The notes under the pieces: model-generated
What the model saw: the letters and a program-made list of their open reading frames with translations, nothing else
What the model was told of the DNA's origin: nothing
Database searches by the model: none
Source of the DNA: Luteimonas terrae
Lineage (GTDB): Bacteria > Pseudomonadota > Gammaproteobacteria > Xanthomonadales > Xanthomonadaceae
Length of the DNA stretch: 64,000 nt
NCBI RefSeq assembly: GCF_004358165.1
Contig: NZ_SMTG01000005.1
Coordinates: 268,338 to 332,337, forward strand
Direction: 5' to 3'
Position numbers and translations under genes: made by a program
Part shown: positions 36,989 through 47,320 of the stretch, piece by piece
Layout: every line of letters begins with the position of its first letter
Numbering within the stretch: the first letter of the stretch is position 1

Positions 36989-38101
36989 ATGGCGGTGACG
37001 ATCGGCGTGGCACGTGAGACCGCGGTGGGCGAGCAGCGCGTCGCGCTGACGCCCGAGACCTGCAGAAAGTTCGTCGCTGCCGGCGCGCAGGTGCGCGTGG
37101 AGCGCGGCCTCGGCGCCGGCGCGCACATTTCCGATGCGGCGTTCGCCGAAGCCGGTGCGACGCTGGTCGATGACGCGGCCGCGGCCGTATCCGGGGCGGC
37201 GCTGGTGCTCTGCGTGCGGCCGCCGGATGCCTCGCGGCTGCAGTCGCTCGATGCCGGCGCGGCCGTGATCGGGGTGCTGCAACCCGACGCCGATGGTGCG
37301 CGTGGCGAAGCGATCACCGCCCGCGGACTGCTGGCGTTTCCGCTCGAACGTCTGCCGCGCACGACGCGCGCGCAGGCGATGGACGTGCTCAGTTCGCAGG
37401 CCGGCATGGCCGGCTACAAGGCGGTGCTGATCGGCGCGCAGCTCGCGCCGCGGTTCTTTCCGATGCTCACGACCGCTGCCGGCACGATCCGGCCTTCGAA
37501 GGTGCTCGTGATCGGCGCAGGCGTTGCCGGGCTGCAGGCGATCGCGACCGCCAAGCGCCTCGGCGCGCAGGTCGAGGGCTTCGACGTGCGTCCGGAAACG
37601 CGCGAGCAGATCGAATCGCTGGGCGGCCGCTTTCTCGAGCTGGGCGTCAGTGCCGCAGGCGAAGGCGGCTATGCACGCGCACTGACCGACGACGAGCGCG
37701 CCGAGCAGCAGCGCCGGCTCGGCGAGCATCTCAAGAGCGTCGACGTGCTCGTCTGTACCGCGGCCGTGCCGGGACGCCCCGCGCCGAAGATCGTCACCGC
37801 GGCGATGGTCGCGGGCATGCGGCCGGGCAGCGTGATCGTCGATCTGGCCGCCGAGAGCGGCGGCAACTGCGAGGCGACGCGACCGGGGGAAACGAGCGAC
37901 GTCGATGGGGTGACCGTTGCCGGGCCGCTGGATCTGGCGTCGATGGGCGCCACCCACGCGAGCGAGATGTTCGCCCGCAACGTGTTCAATTTCGCCCAGC
38001 TGCTGCTGGTCGAAGGCGCACTGGCGCCGGACTGGAACGACGAATTGCTGGCGAAGACCGTGTGGCCGGCGAGAGCCGCTGCGGAGCACGCGGCAACCTG
38101 A
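36989..38101 (+). CDS. pntAA: NAD(P) transhydrogenase subunit alpha part 1
   Basis: Soluble NAD(H)-binding domain I of the proton-translocating transhydrogenase, 370 residues. N-terminal VARETAVGEQRVALTPETCRKFVAAGA is shared with alanine dehydrogenase; the Rossmann motif is VLVIGAGVAGLQAIATAKRLGA, with GFDVRPETREQ for NAD ribose and the mobile-loop region near EGGYARALTDDE. The ATG at 36989 has GAGGG upstream; TAGGAT about 33 bases before may be its -10. The other two subunits lie 1.8 kb downstream beyond an opposite-strand operon. Confidence 0.94.
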   Translation: MAVTIGVARETAVGEQRVALTPETCRKFVAAGAQVRVERGLGAGAHISDAAFAEAGATLVDDAAAAVSGAALVLCVRPPDASRLQSLDAGAAVIGVLQPDADGARGEAITARGLLAFPLERLPRTTRAQAMDVLSSQAGMAGYKAVLIGAQLAPRFFPMLTTAAGTIRPSKVLVIGAGVAGLQAIATAKRLGAQVEGFDVRPETREQIESLGGRFLELGVSAAGEGGYARALTDDERAEQQRRLGEHLKSVDVLVCTAAVPGRPAPKIVTAAMVAGMRPGSVIVDLAAESGGNCEATRPGETSDVDGVTVAGPLDLASMGATHASEMFARNVFNFAQLLLVEGALAPDWNDELLAKTVWPARAAAEHAAT

Positions 38102-38123
38102 GAGCGGCGTGTGCTTGTGCCTT

Positions 38124-38255
38124 CCCCCGATTGCGGGGGCGGACGTTCACGTCGCGCAGCCTGCCATTCGCGAGCAAGCCGGCAAGCATCGGCCTTTCGT
38201 TCAAGAGGATTGACGGTTCGCGCCACCCGACCCTCCCCCGCAGGCGGGGGGAGGG
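38124..38255 (+). repeat. Two C-rich hairpins after pntAA
   Basis: CCCCCG-ATTG-CGGGGG (38124-38139) and CCCTCCCCCGC with a G-rich partner to 38255 (one bulged G) lie in the 193-bp gap between converging pntAA and the DUF3106 gene. They look like copies of a dispersed xanthomonad hairpin and could stop transcription from both sides, though neither has a clear T run. Confidence 0.45.
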
Positions 38256-38294
38256 CTCCGGTCATGACTGCGTTGACCTGTCGACAGCGGTCGA

Positions 38295-38735
38295 TCAGCG
38301 CTCGCGGGGACTCCGCGGCGGCGCGGGGTTCTCGGCCGCCCAGCGACGGCGCTGCTCGGGTGTCATCTGCTTCCAGCGGTCGCGCAGGGCTTCGCGCTCG
38401 GCCTCGGGCAGGGTGCGCAGCTTGCTGTAGAGCGCACGCGCTTCCTCGCGCTGCTCGGGTGGCAGACGCTTCCAGCTGTGCATGCCTTCGCGCGCCTCCG
38501 CGCGCTCGGCCGGCGTCATCGATTGCCAGCGGCGCGCGTGCTCGAGCATGCGGCTGCGGTCCTCGGCGCTGGCGTTGTTGTAACGCTCGCGGATGGGGCT
38601 GATGAGCTGTTCGCGCTGCGCGGGCGTGAGCTGGTCCCAGGCGGACGCGGGCGCCGACTGGGCGAACGCGCCGCCGCAGAGCAGCAGCGACAGCAGGGCG
38701 GTCGGGACGAGGATCCGGGACGAGTGCGCTGACAT
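38295..38735 (-). CDS. DUF3106 periplasmic repeat protein
   Basis: 146-residue exported protein: signal peptide ending GGAFAQS, then about five copies of a roughly 20-residue unit of the form W-x2-LTPxQRExL (WDQLTPAQREQL, WQSMTPAERAEA, WKRLPPEQREEA, LRTLPEAEREAL, WKQMTPEQRRRW). All helical and highly charged, reminiscent of Spy/CpxP-type periplasmic proteins, but homology is not shown. Last gene of the sigma-factor operon; a GTG at 38741 overlapping the previous stop is an alternative start. Confidence 0.82.
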   Translation of the reverse strand: MSAHSSRILVPTALLSLLLCGGAFAQSAPASAWDQLTPAQREQLISPIRERYNNASAEDRSRMLEHARRWQSMTPAERAEAREGMHSWKRLPPEQREEARALYSKLRTLPEAEREALRDRWKQMTPEQRRRWAAENPAPPRSPRER

Positions 38736-38737
38736 GG

Positions 38738-39118
38738 TCACTCCACAGCGAGCAGGGTGGTTTCGTTGGCGGCGAGCCAGCGATAGAAGTCGGGGGATTC
38801 TTCGTAGCTGGCCAGGGCTTCGGCGACACCTTCGTCCAGGTGCGCGGCCGAGTCGGCGGCGGCCAGTACCGGCGTGGCGGCAGGTGCGGCGACGTCGGCG
38901 TCCGGCATCAGTGCACGCGCACCGATCGCCATCGCGCACACCGCGGCGAACCCCGTCGCCAGCGGCAGGCCCCAGCCGCGTCGCGCGGGCGTCGCGGACT
39001 GCGCGGCGGCATGACGCCCGCGGTGCAGGCGCGCGGTCGTCGCCGGACTGATGGCGCCCTGCGCATGGCGGTACAGCGCGCGCAGCGCGGCATCGTCCTG
39101 GTCGTGCGGGCCGGTCAT
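38738..39118 (-). CDS. Single-span membrane protein, candidate anti-sigma factor
   Basis: 126-residue protein with a cytoplasmic basic N-terminal part (about 55 residues), one membrane helix (GLPLATGFAAVCAMAIGARAL) and a periplasmic tail of about 50 residues ending in a helical LASYEESPDFYRWLAANE. Position directly after an ECF-type sigma gene with ATGA overlap suggests an anti-sigma or membrane anchor. It lacks the H-x3-C-x2-C zinc motif of classical anti-sigma factors, so the role is inference. Confidence 0.7.
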   Translation of the reverse strand: MTGPHDQDDAALRALYRHAQGAISPATTARLHRGRHAAAQSATPARRGWGLPLATGFAAVCAMAIGARALMPDADVAAPAATPVLAAADSAAHLDEGVAEALASYEESPDFYRWLAANETTLLAVE

Positions 39119-39666
39119 CGAAATTCCTCCAGGTGCTTCTGCAGCGCCTCGCGGGCGCGGAACAGATGGGTCTTCACCGACCCCTCGCCGCATCCCATGA
39201 TGCGTGCGGTGGTCGGCACGTCGAACTCTTCAAGCACGCGCAGCGTGAACGCTTCGCGCTGGCGTCGCGGCAGTTGCCGCAGGACCGCCGTCAATCGTTC
39301 CCAGGCCTCGCGGCCATCGTGGTTGCGCGACGGGTCGGGGCCGTCGTCGGCCCAGTCGATCTCCTCGCCGTCGGGCATCCGCGCGTCGCCGAGCCAGCCG
39401 AGGCGGAAGGTCCGGCGCCGCTGCACGTCGATGATCCGGCTACGCAGCACGGTCCAGAACAGCGGCGTCCACTCGCCTGGCGGCCGGTCGCGATAGCCGA
39501 GCATCTTGGTCATCGCGTCCTGCACCGCGTCGAGCGCGTCGTCGCGGTGGCGCAGGCCCAGCTCGGCAAAACGGAACGCGCGACGCTCGACGCTCGCCAG
39601 AAACCCTTCGAGCGTCGTCGGCAGATCGGGACCTGCGGCGTCGGCCGCGTCGGGATATTCGCTCAC
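39115..39666 (-). CDS. ECF-like RNA polymerase sigma factor
   Basis: 183-residue sigma-70-family protein. Region 2 runs through RFAELGLRHRDDALDAVQDAMTKMLGYRD and FWTVLRSRIIDVQRRR; region 4 through LRQLPRRQREAFTLRVLEEFDVPTTARIMGCGEGSVKTHLFRAREALQ with a clear HTH. I chose the GTG at 39666 because TAGGCT lies seven bases before it; an ATG at 39726 would add 20 residues without conserved character. Heads an operon with the membrane protein and the DUF3106 protein. Confidence 0.87.
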   Translation of the reverse strand: MSEYPDAADAAGPDLPTTLEGFLASVERRAFRFAELGLRHRDDALDAVQDAMTKMLGYRDRPPGEWTPLFWTVLRSRIIDVQRRRTFRLGWLGDARMPDGEEIDWADDGPDPSRNHDGREAWERLTAVLRQLPRRQREAFTLRVLEEFDVPTTARIMGCGEGSVKTHLFRAREALQKHLEEFR

Positions 39667-39673
39667 GTCGCCA

Positions 39674-39679
39674 AGCCTA
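39674..39679 (-). promoter_or_regulatory. -10-like hexamer before the sigma-factor GTG
   Basis: On the minus strand TAGGCT ends seven bases before the GTG at 39666, which supports that start and a leaderless mRNA. Confidence 0.35.
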
Positions 39680-39863
39680 TCGCGCGCGGCGGACGCATGC
39701 GGGGCGGGGAAGTGGCTGCCATCCATCGTCGGGGTTGTCGCCAGTGGCGGGTTGTACACGGTCAACGCGTGCGTGCCGCGGCGGTTGACGCCGCCGGTGG
39801 TCGCCTGCTGGCGCCCCGTTCAAGCACGGTTATGATGCGGACGAGGGGCCCCGGGGAATCGCG

Positions 39864-40163
39864 ATGATCGATGGTGTCGTGGCGCTGTACATCTTCATGC
39901 TGGCGGCGATCGCCGGCCACGTGATCATCTCGCGGGTGCCGGTGATCCTGCATACGCCGCTGATGTCGGGTTCGAACTTCATCCACGGCATCGTGCTGAT
40001 CGGCGCGATGCTGGTGCTGGGCCACGCCGACACCACGCTCGAGAAGATCATCGGTTTCATCGCCGTGCTGATGGGCGCCGGCAACGCGGCCGGCGGCTAC
40101 GTGGTGACCGAGCGGATGCTCGAGATGTTCAAGCCGTCCGGCCGGCCGGGGCAGGGCGGCTGA
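39864..40163 (+). CDS. pntAB: NAD(P) transhydrogenase subunit alpha part 2
   Basis: 99-residue membrane subunit with three predicted helices (VVALYIFMLAAIAGHVIISRVP, FIHGIVLIGAMLVLG, IIGFIAVLMGAGNAAGGYVV). This is the first part of the membrane domain that conducts protons. ATG at 39864; TATGAT at 39831-39836 may be its -10, so it can be expressed apart from pntAA. pntB follows after 25 bp. Confidence 0.93.
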   Translation: MIDGVVALYIFMLAAIAGHVIISRVPVILHTPLMSGSNFIHGIVLIGAMLVLGHADTTLEKIIGFIAVLMGAGNAAGGYVVTERMLEMFKPSGRPGQGG

Positions 40164-40188
40164 TGGCGGCGGCACCGGAGACGCGCGC

Positions 40189-41580
40189 ATGAGCACGCTC
40201 GGGATGATCGTCGCCGCCAGCTACTTCGTCGCCGCCACGCTGTTCCTGCTCGGCCTGCAGCGCATGGCCTCGCCGCGCACGGCGCGCTCGGGCATCCAGT
40301 GGGCCGGCGTGGGCATGGTGCTGGCGACGCTGGCCACGTTCCTGGTGCCGGGGCTGGAAAACATCGGCCTGATGCTGGTAGCGATCGCGCTGGGCACGGG
40401 GCTCGCGTGGATCTCCGGCAAGAAGGTCGCGATCACCGACATGCCGCAGATGGTCGCGCTCTACAACGGCCTGGGTGGCGGGTCGGCAGCAGCGATCGGT
40501 GCGGTCGAACTGCTGCGCTGGTCCGGCACGGGCGCCGCGCCGCCGCGGCTGTCGCTGGTGCTGGCGGTACTGGGCGCGCTGATCGGCGCGGTCGCGCTGT
40601 CGGGCTCGGTCATCGCCTGGGCCAAGCTCGACGGGCGCATGGACAAGCGTTACGTGTTCCCGGGCCAGCAGCTGTTCAACCTGGCGGTGTTCGTCGCTGC
40701 GCTGATCGCCGGGGGCCTGATCGTGCACGCGCTGGGCTTGCCGTGGATCGTCGCGTTCTTCGCGCTCGCACTGGCGCTGGGCGTGCTGATGACGCTGCCG
40801 ATCGGCGGCGCCGACATGCCGGTGGTGATCTCGCTCTACAACGCGTTTACCGGTCTGGCGGTCGCGCTCGAAGGCTACGTGCTCGGCAACGAGGCCCTGA
40901 TCATCGCCGGCACCATGGTCGGCGCGGCCGGCATGCTGCTGACGAAACTGATGGCCAAGGCGATGAACCGGTCGATCGCCAGCGTGCTGTTCTCGAACTT
41001 CAGCGCGAGTGGCAGAGGCGCCGCGATCGAGGGCAGCCAAAAGCCCATCGAGGCGGCCGATGTCGCGGCACTGATGGCGTATGCGCAGCGCGTGGTCATC
41101 GTGCCCGGATATGGCATGGCCGTGGCCCAGGCGCAGCACAAGATCTGGGAGCTGAGCCAGCGGCTGATCGAGCGCGGGGTCAAGGTGCGCTTCGCCATCC
41201 ATCCGGTGGCCGGGCGCATGCCCGGGCACATGAACGTGCTGCTGGCCGAGGCCGGGGTGCCCTACGACCTGATCGTCGACATGGACGATGTGAATCCGGA
41301 GTTCTCGAACACCGACGTCGCCCTGGTGATCGGCGCCAACGACGTGGTCAATCCGGTCGCCAAAACCGACCCGCAGAGTCCGATCTACGGCATGCCGATC
41401 CTCGACGTGGTGCTGGCGAAGAACGTCGTGGTGATCAAGCGCGGCAAGGGCACGGGCTTTGCCGGCATCGAGAATGCGCTGTTCTATGCCGACAACACCC
41501 GCATGCTCTACGGCGACGGTGCGGAAGCGGCCGGCGCGCTGGTGGCCGAGCTCAAGGCGCTCGACGGCGGCGGACACTGA
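40189..41580 (+). CDS. pntB: NAD(P) transhydrogenase subunit beta
   Basis: 463-residue subunit joining the rest of the membrane domain (about eight helices, residues 1-260) to the NADP(H)-binding domain III. Domain III shows VIVPGYGMAVAQAQHKIWEL, HPVAGRMPGHMNVLLAEAGVPYD, and VVNPVAKTDPQSPIYGMPILDV followed by KRGKGTGFAGIEN, all family hallmarks. Drives NADPH formation from NADH with the proton gradient. Confidence 0.96.
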   Translation: MSTLGMIVAASYFVAATLFLLGLQRMASPRTARSGIQWAGVGMVLATLATFLVPGLENIGLMLVAIALGTGLAWISGKKVAITDMPQMVALYNGLGGGSAAAIGAVELLRWSGTGAAPPRLSLVLAVLGALIGAVALSGSVIAWAKLDGRMDKRYVFPGQQLFNLAVFVAALIAGGLIVHALGLPWIVAFFALALALGVLMTLPIGGADMPVVISLYNAFTGLAVALEGYVLGNEALIIAGTMVGAAGMLLTKLMAKAMNRSIASVLFSNFSASGRGAAIEGSQKPIEAADVAALMAYAQRVVIVPGYGMAVAQAQHKIWELSQRLIERGVKVRFAIHPVAGRMPGHMNVLLAEAGVPYDLIVDMDDVNPEFSNTDVALVIGANDVVNPVAKTDPQSPIYGMPILDVVLAKNVVVIKRGKGTGFAGIENALFYADNTRMLYGDGAEAAGALVAELKALDGGGH

Positions 41581-41603
41581 CGCAGCCGCGCGGAGCGACG
41601 GGC

Positions 41604-42017
41604 TCAGCGCGACAGCACCGCCGCAATCACCAGGCCGGCCGCGAGCCATGCCAGGTCCACGCTCGAGTTCGCCAGCGACGCCAGCGTCCAGGCGTGATGC
41701 GGGCCCAGCTTGAGCGCCGATTCCCACGGCACCATGCCCATCGGCCGGGCGAGCTGGGAGGCGACGATGCCCCAGTTGGCGATGACGATCGCGAGCAGTG
41801 TCGCCGCGGTCCCGGCGATCGCGCGCACCGCGCCCGGACGCGCGCGCGCCAGTCGGAGTAGCCAGGCGGCATCGAGCGCGGCGATCACCGCCATCCAGCT
41901 CGACTGGGCCCCGCGCGTGTCGGCCAGCAGGATCCAGGCGGCAGCGATGCCGACACTTCCGAGCAGCAGCAGGGCGGTCGCCAGCGGCCAGCGCCGGGCG
42001 CGCGCGGTGTCGGGCAT
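41604..42017 (-). CDS. Hypothetical four-helix membrane protein
   Basis: 137-residue protein with four hydrophobic stretches (LATALLLLGSVGIAAAWILL, MAVIAALDAAWLLRL, IAGTAATLLAIVIANWGIVAS, LAWLAAGLVIAAVL). No family recognised. It converges with pntB (23 bp between stops) and diverges from sufT. TATGCT at about 42048-42053 on the minus strand could be its -10. Confidence 0.7.
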   Translation of the reverse strand: MPDTARARRWPLATALLLLGSVGIAAAWILLADTRGAQSSWMAVIAALDAAWLLRLARARPGAVRAIAGTAATLLAIVIANWGIVASQLARPMGMVPWESALKLGPHHAWTLASLANSSVDLAWLAAGLVIAAVLSR

Positions 42018-42116
42018 GGAAGGCTGCGATGCGGAAACGGGCGGCCAGCATACCGGCGCGCGACAGTACAATGACAGCACTTGTCGTGGCCGCCGTTCGC
42101 CACAATCTTCCAGGCC

Positions 42117-42668
42117 ATGTACTCCCGCAGCAGCGAACCCGTCCGTTTCGAGCGCGATTGCGCCGCCGTCCTCGTGCCGGCCGGCGAACACGTGACCCTG
42201 CCTGCCGGCAGTGCCGGCTACATCACCCAGGCACTGGGCGGCAGCTACACGCTGTTCGTCGAGGGCAACCTGTTCCGCATTTCCGGCCGCGATGCCGATG
42301 CGATCGGCAAGGAGCCGCCGGTGCCGCTGGAGCTCCCCGACGGCGCCGACAACGCCGCGGTCGAACGCATGGTCTGGGACCAGCTGCGCACCTGCTTCGA
42401 TCCGGAGATTCCGATCAACGTGGTCGACCTGGGCCTGGTGTACGAGGCCGAAGTGCAGCCGGCCGACGACGGCCAGCGCCGCGTCGAGGTCAAGATGACC
42501 CTCACTGCGCCCGGCTGCGGCATGGGCGACATCCTCGTCGACGACGTGCGCAGCAAGCTCGAACTGATCCCGACGGTCGTCGAGGCCGATGTCGAGCTGG
42601 TGTTCGACCCGCCGTGGAACCGCTCGATGATGTCCGAGGCCGCGCGCCTCGAGACCGGCATGATGTAA
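42117..42668 (+). CDS. sufT: Putative Fe-S cluster assembly protein SufT
   Basis: 183-residue protein of the long SufT type: a unique N-terminal part (about 80 residues, GYITQALGGSYTLFVEGNLFRI) and a C-terminal MIP18/DUF59 domain with VWDQLRTCFDPEIPINVVDLGLVY and the cysteine-containing TAPGCGMGDILVDDV. SufT aids Fe-S cluster maturation or repair under high demand. The suf operon itself is not in view. TACAAT at 42067-42072 is a likely -10. Confidence 0.88.
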   Translation: MYSRSSEPVRFERDCAAVLVPAGEHVTLPAGSAGYITQALGGSYTLFVEGNLFRISGRDADAIGKEPPVPLELPDGADNAAVERMVWDQLRTCFDPEIPINVVDLGLVYEAEVQPADDGQRRVEVKMTLTAPGCGMGDILVDDVRSKLELIPTVVEADVELVFDPPWNRSMMSEAARLETGMM

Positions 42669-43051
42669 GCCGCCGGGCGCTCCGTCCGCGCGCCCGATGT
42701 CTGCTCCCGACTCCTGATCCGGTGACACATCGCGTCGCCGGCGTCGTCGTGCGCCCGGTTATCGGCGCCTCGCATACACAACCTCCTGGCGGTCCCTGCG
42801 CACGCCGGATTCAGCGTGCGTTCGGTCTCAGATTCATGACCTGTTATGTCACTTTGTGACGTAACGCACGCTTTCGCCGGCGCTTTTAACGGTTTTTTAC
42901 GTTGTGGATCGACTGCAGTGTCGCGTAGCGTCAGTTTGCGGTCAGTTTCGTCACGTCCGCGTTCTCGCGGAGCGGACCACGCCTGTAGGCGATGCATCCC
43001 GTTCCAACTCTGCCGCCGCCGTGCGGCCTTCCCATCGTTCCGGGGTCACGA
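42669..43051 (+). other. 383-bp non-coding gap upstream of the subtilase
   Basis: I find no gene here. It holds a 23-bp near-perfect palindrome (42843-42865), a run TTTTAACGGTTTTTTACG just after it, and no convincing sigma-70 promoter that I could fix. It is long for this window, which suggests a regulated promoter for the protease. Confidence 0.5.
42843..42865 (+). promoter_or_regulatory. 23-bp palindromic operator candidate
   Basis: GTTATGTCAC-TTT-GTGACGTAAC: two ten-base arms with nine of ten positions complementary around TTT. It lies 187 bp before the subtilase ATG. The half-site order (GTCAC...GTGAC) is the reverse of a CRP/Clp site, so another dimeric regulator is more likely. Confidence 0.5.
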
Positions 43052-44782
43052 ATGTCGAAGCAGCACCATGCACCGCGCCGACGCCTGATCGTCGCCGCCA
43101 CGTCTCTCGCGCTCGCAGCGGTCGCACCGCTGTCGCTCCATGCCACGGAACGGCTCAACCTCGGCGGCCTGCAGTCGGGCGACACCCACGACCGCTTCAT
43201 CGTCAAGTACCGGGATGGCGCGGCGGCCCAGGTCGACACCGCCGCCATCGACGCCTCGCTCCGCGCGGTGGCCGGCAAGCTCACCGTCAGTGGCGGCGGC
43301 AAGCAGTTGCGGGTCGAACACCTGCGGCGCATGGCGCAGGGCGCCGACGTCGTGCGGACCAGCCGCAAGCTCGACCGCGCCGACGCCGAGTCGCTGATGC
43401 GCCAGATCGCCGCCGATCCGAACGTCGAGTTCGTCGAGGTCGATCGTCTCAACCAGGTGTTCTGGACGCCCAACGATCCGCGCTTCAGCAGCCAGTACGG
43501 CTTCGGCACCGGCGCTGGCGGCATCCGCGCGACGACCGCCTGGGACACCACGAAGGGCGCAGGCGCCGTGGTGGCCGTGCTCGATACCGGCATCACCAAT
43601 CACAGCGATCTCAACGCGAACATCCTGCCCGGCTACGACTTCATCATCGACCCGGCCGTGTCGGGCGACGGCGGCGGCCGTGATGCCGACCCGAGTGACC
43701 CGGGCGACTACTACAACGGGCGCGCGTCGAGCTGGCACGGCACGCATGTCGCCGGCACCGTCGCGGCCGTGACCAACAACGGCATCGGCGTGGCGGGCAC
43801 GGCGCCGGAATCGAAGGTCGTGCCGGTGCGCGTGCTCGGCCGCGGCGGCGGCTATGACTCCGACATCGCCGACGCGGTGATCTGGGCCTCCGGCGGCACG
43901 GTCAGTGGCGTGCCGGCCAACGCCAATCCGGCCGAGGTCATCAACCTCAGCCTCGGCGGCGCGGGCACCTGCGGCAACGCGATGCAGAACGCGATCAACG
44001 GCGCGGTCGGCCGCGGCACCACGCTGGTCATTGCGGCGGGCAACAGCAACGCCAACGTGTCGGGCTTCTCGCCGGCCAACTGCAGCAACGTCATCGCGGT
44101 GGCATCGAACACCAGCACCGGCGCACGCTCGAGCTTCTCCAACTACGGCGCCGGCATCACGATCTCCGCGCCGGGCTCGGGCATCGTCTCCACGCTCAAC
44201 AGCGGGCAGACCACGCCGGGCAGCGAGAGCTACGCGTCCTACGACGGCACGTCGATGGCGGCGCCGCACGTGGCCGGCGTCGTCGCGCTAATCCAGTCGG
44301 TCTCCAATCCGGCCAAGACACCGGCGCAGATCAAGACCCTGCTGACCAGCACCGCGCGCGCGTTCCCGTCGACCCCGTCGCAGCCGATCGGCGCGGGCAT
44401 CGTCGATGCGGCGGCCGCGGTCGCAGCCGCGACCGGTGGCACCGTGCCCAACCCCGATCCCGATCCGGGCGCCGGCGGTCTGCAGAACGGTGTGCCGGTC
44501 ACCGGCATCTCCGGGGCGGCCGGCAGTACGCGGACCTGGACGTTCAACGTGCCCTCGGGCGCGCGCAACCTGGTCATCGCGATCTCCGGCGGCAGCGGCG
44601 ATGCCGACCTGTACGTCCGCCGCGGCAGCGCGCCGACCACGTCCAGCTACGACTGCCGTCCCTATCGCACGGGCAATACCGAAAGCTGTTCGTTCGCCAC
44701 ACCGCAGGCGGGCACGTACCACGTGATGGTCCGCGGCTACACATCGTTCTCCGGGGTCACGCTGCGCGCCAGCCACAACTGA
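43052..44782 (+). CDS. Secreted subtilisin-family serine protease with PPC domain
   Basis: 576-residue preproenzyme. Signal peptide to about A31 (APLSLHA); I9-type propeptide about 45-135 (RFIVKYRDG to VEFVEVDR); S8 catalytic domain about 145-460 with triad D178 (VAVLDTGI), H229 (SWHGTHVAG), S401 (DGTSMAAPHVAG) and oxyanion N331; linker PNPDPDPG; C-terminal pre-peptidase C-terminal (PPC) domain about 477-576. Such proteases are exported by type II secretion and digest external protein. The ATG at 43052 starts a proper basic signal peptide. A terminator follows. Confidence 0.95.
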   Translation: MSKQHHAPRRRLIVAATSLALAAVAPLSLHATERLNLGGLQSGDTHDRFIVKYRDGAAAQVDTAAIDASLRAVAGKLTVSGGGKQLRVEHLRRMAQGADVVRTSRKLDRADAESLMRQIAADPNVEFVEVDRLNQVFWTPNDPRFSSQYGFGTGAGGIRATTAWDTTKGAGAVVAVLDTGITNHSDLNANILPGYDFIIDPAVSGDGGGRDADPSDPGDYYNGRASSWHGTHVAGTVAAVTNNGIGVAGTAPESKVVPVRVLGRGGGYDSDIADAVIWASGGTVSGVPANANPAEVINLSLGGAGTCGNAMQNAINGAVGRGTTLVIAAGNSNANVSGFSPANCSNVIAVASNTSTGARSSFSNYGAGITISAPGSGIVSTLNSGQTTPGSESYASYDGTSMAAPHVAGVVALIQSVSNPAKTPAQIKTLLTSTARAFPSTPSQPIGAGIVDAAAAVAAATGGTVPNPDPDPGAGGLQNGVPVTGISGAAGSTRTWTFNVPSGARNLVIAISGGSGDADLYVRRGSAPTTSSYDCRPYRTGNTESCSFATPQAGTYHVMVRGYTSFSGVTLRASHN

Positions 44783-44838
44783 AGACGGGCGCGGGGAGAG
44801 TGCGGGGAAGGAAGGGCAGGTGCAGGCATCGAGCGTGA

Positions 44839-47232
<2,394 letters not shown>

Positions 47233-47240
47233 CATCGCCG

Positions 47241-47272
47241 GCCTTCACTCCGGACCTGCCCGGAGTGAAGGC
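47241..47272 (+). terminator. 13-bp perfect hairpin after the Lys-C-like gene
   Basis: GCCTTCACTCCGG-ACCTGC-CCGGAGTGAAGGC is a perfect 13-pair stem with a six-base loop, nine bases past the stop. There is no T run, so it may protect mRNA ends or act only as a partial terminator. Confidence 0.5.
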
Positions 47273-47320
47273 ATCATCGGCGGACCGCAACGACAGGTAG
47301 CGCGCTCCGCGGAGACGGCC

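Noticed and set aside
42843..42865. Palindrome as a CRP/Clp site
   Set aside because: A CRP-type site reads TGTGA-N6-TCACA; here the half-sites are in the opposite order with only three bases between them.
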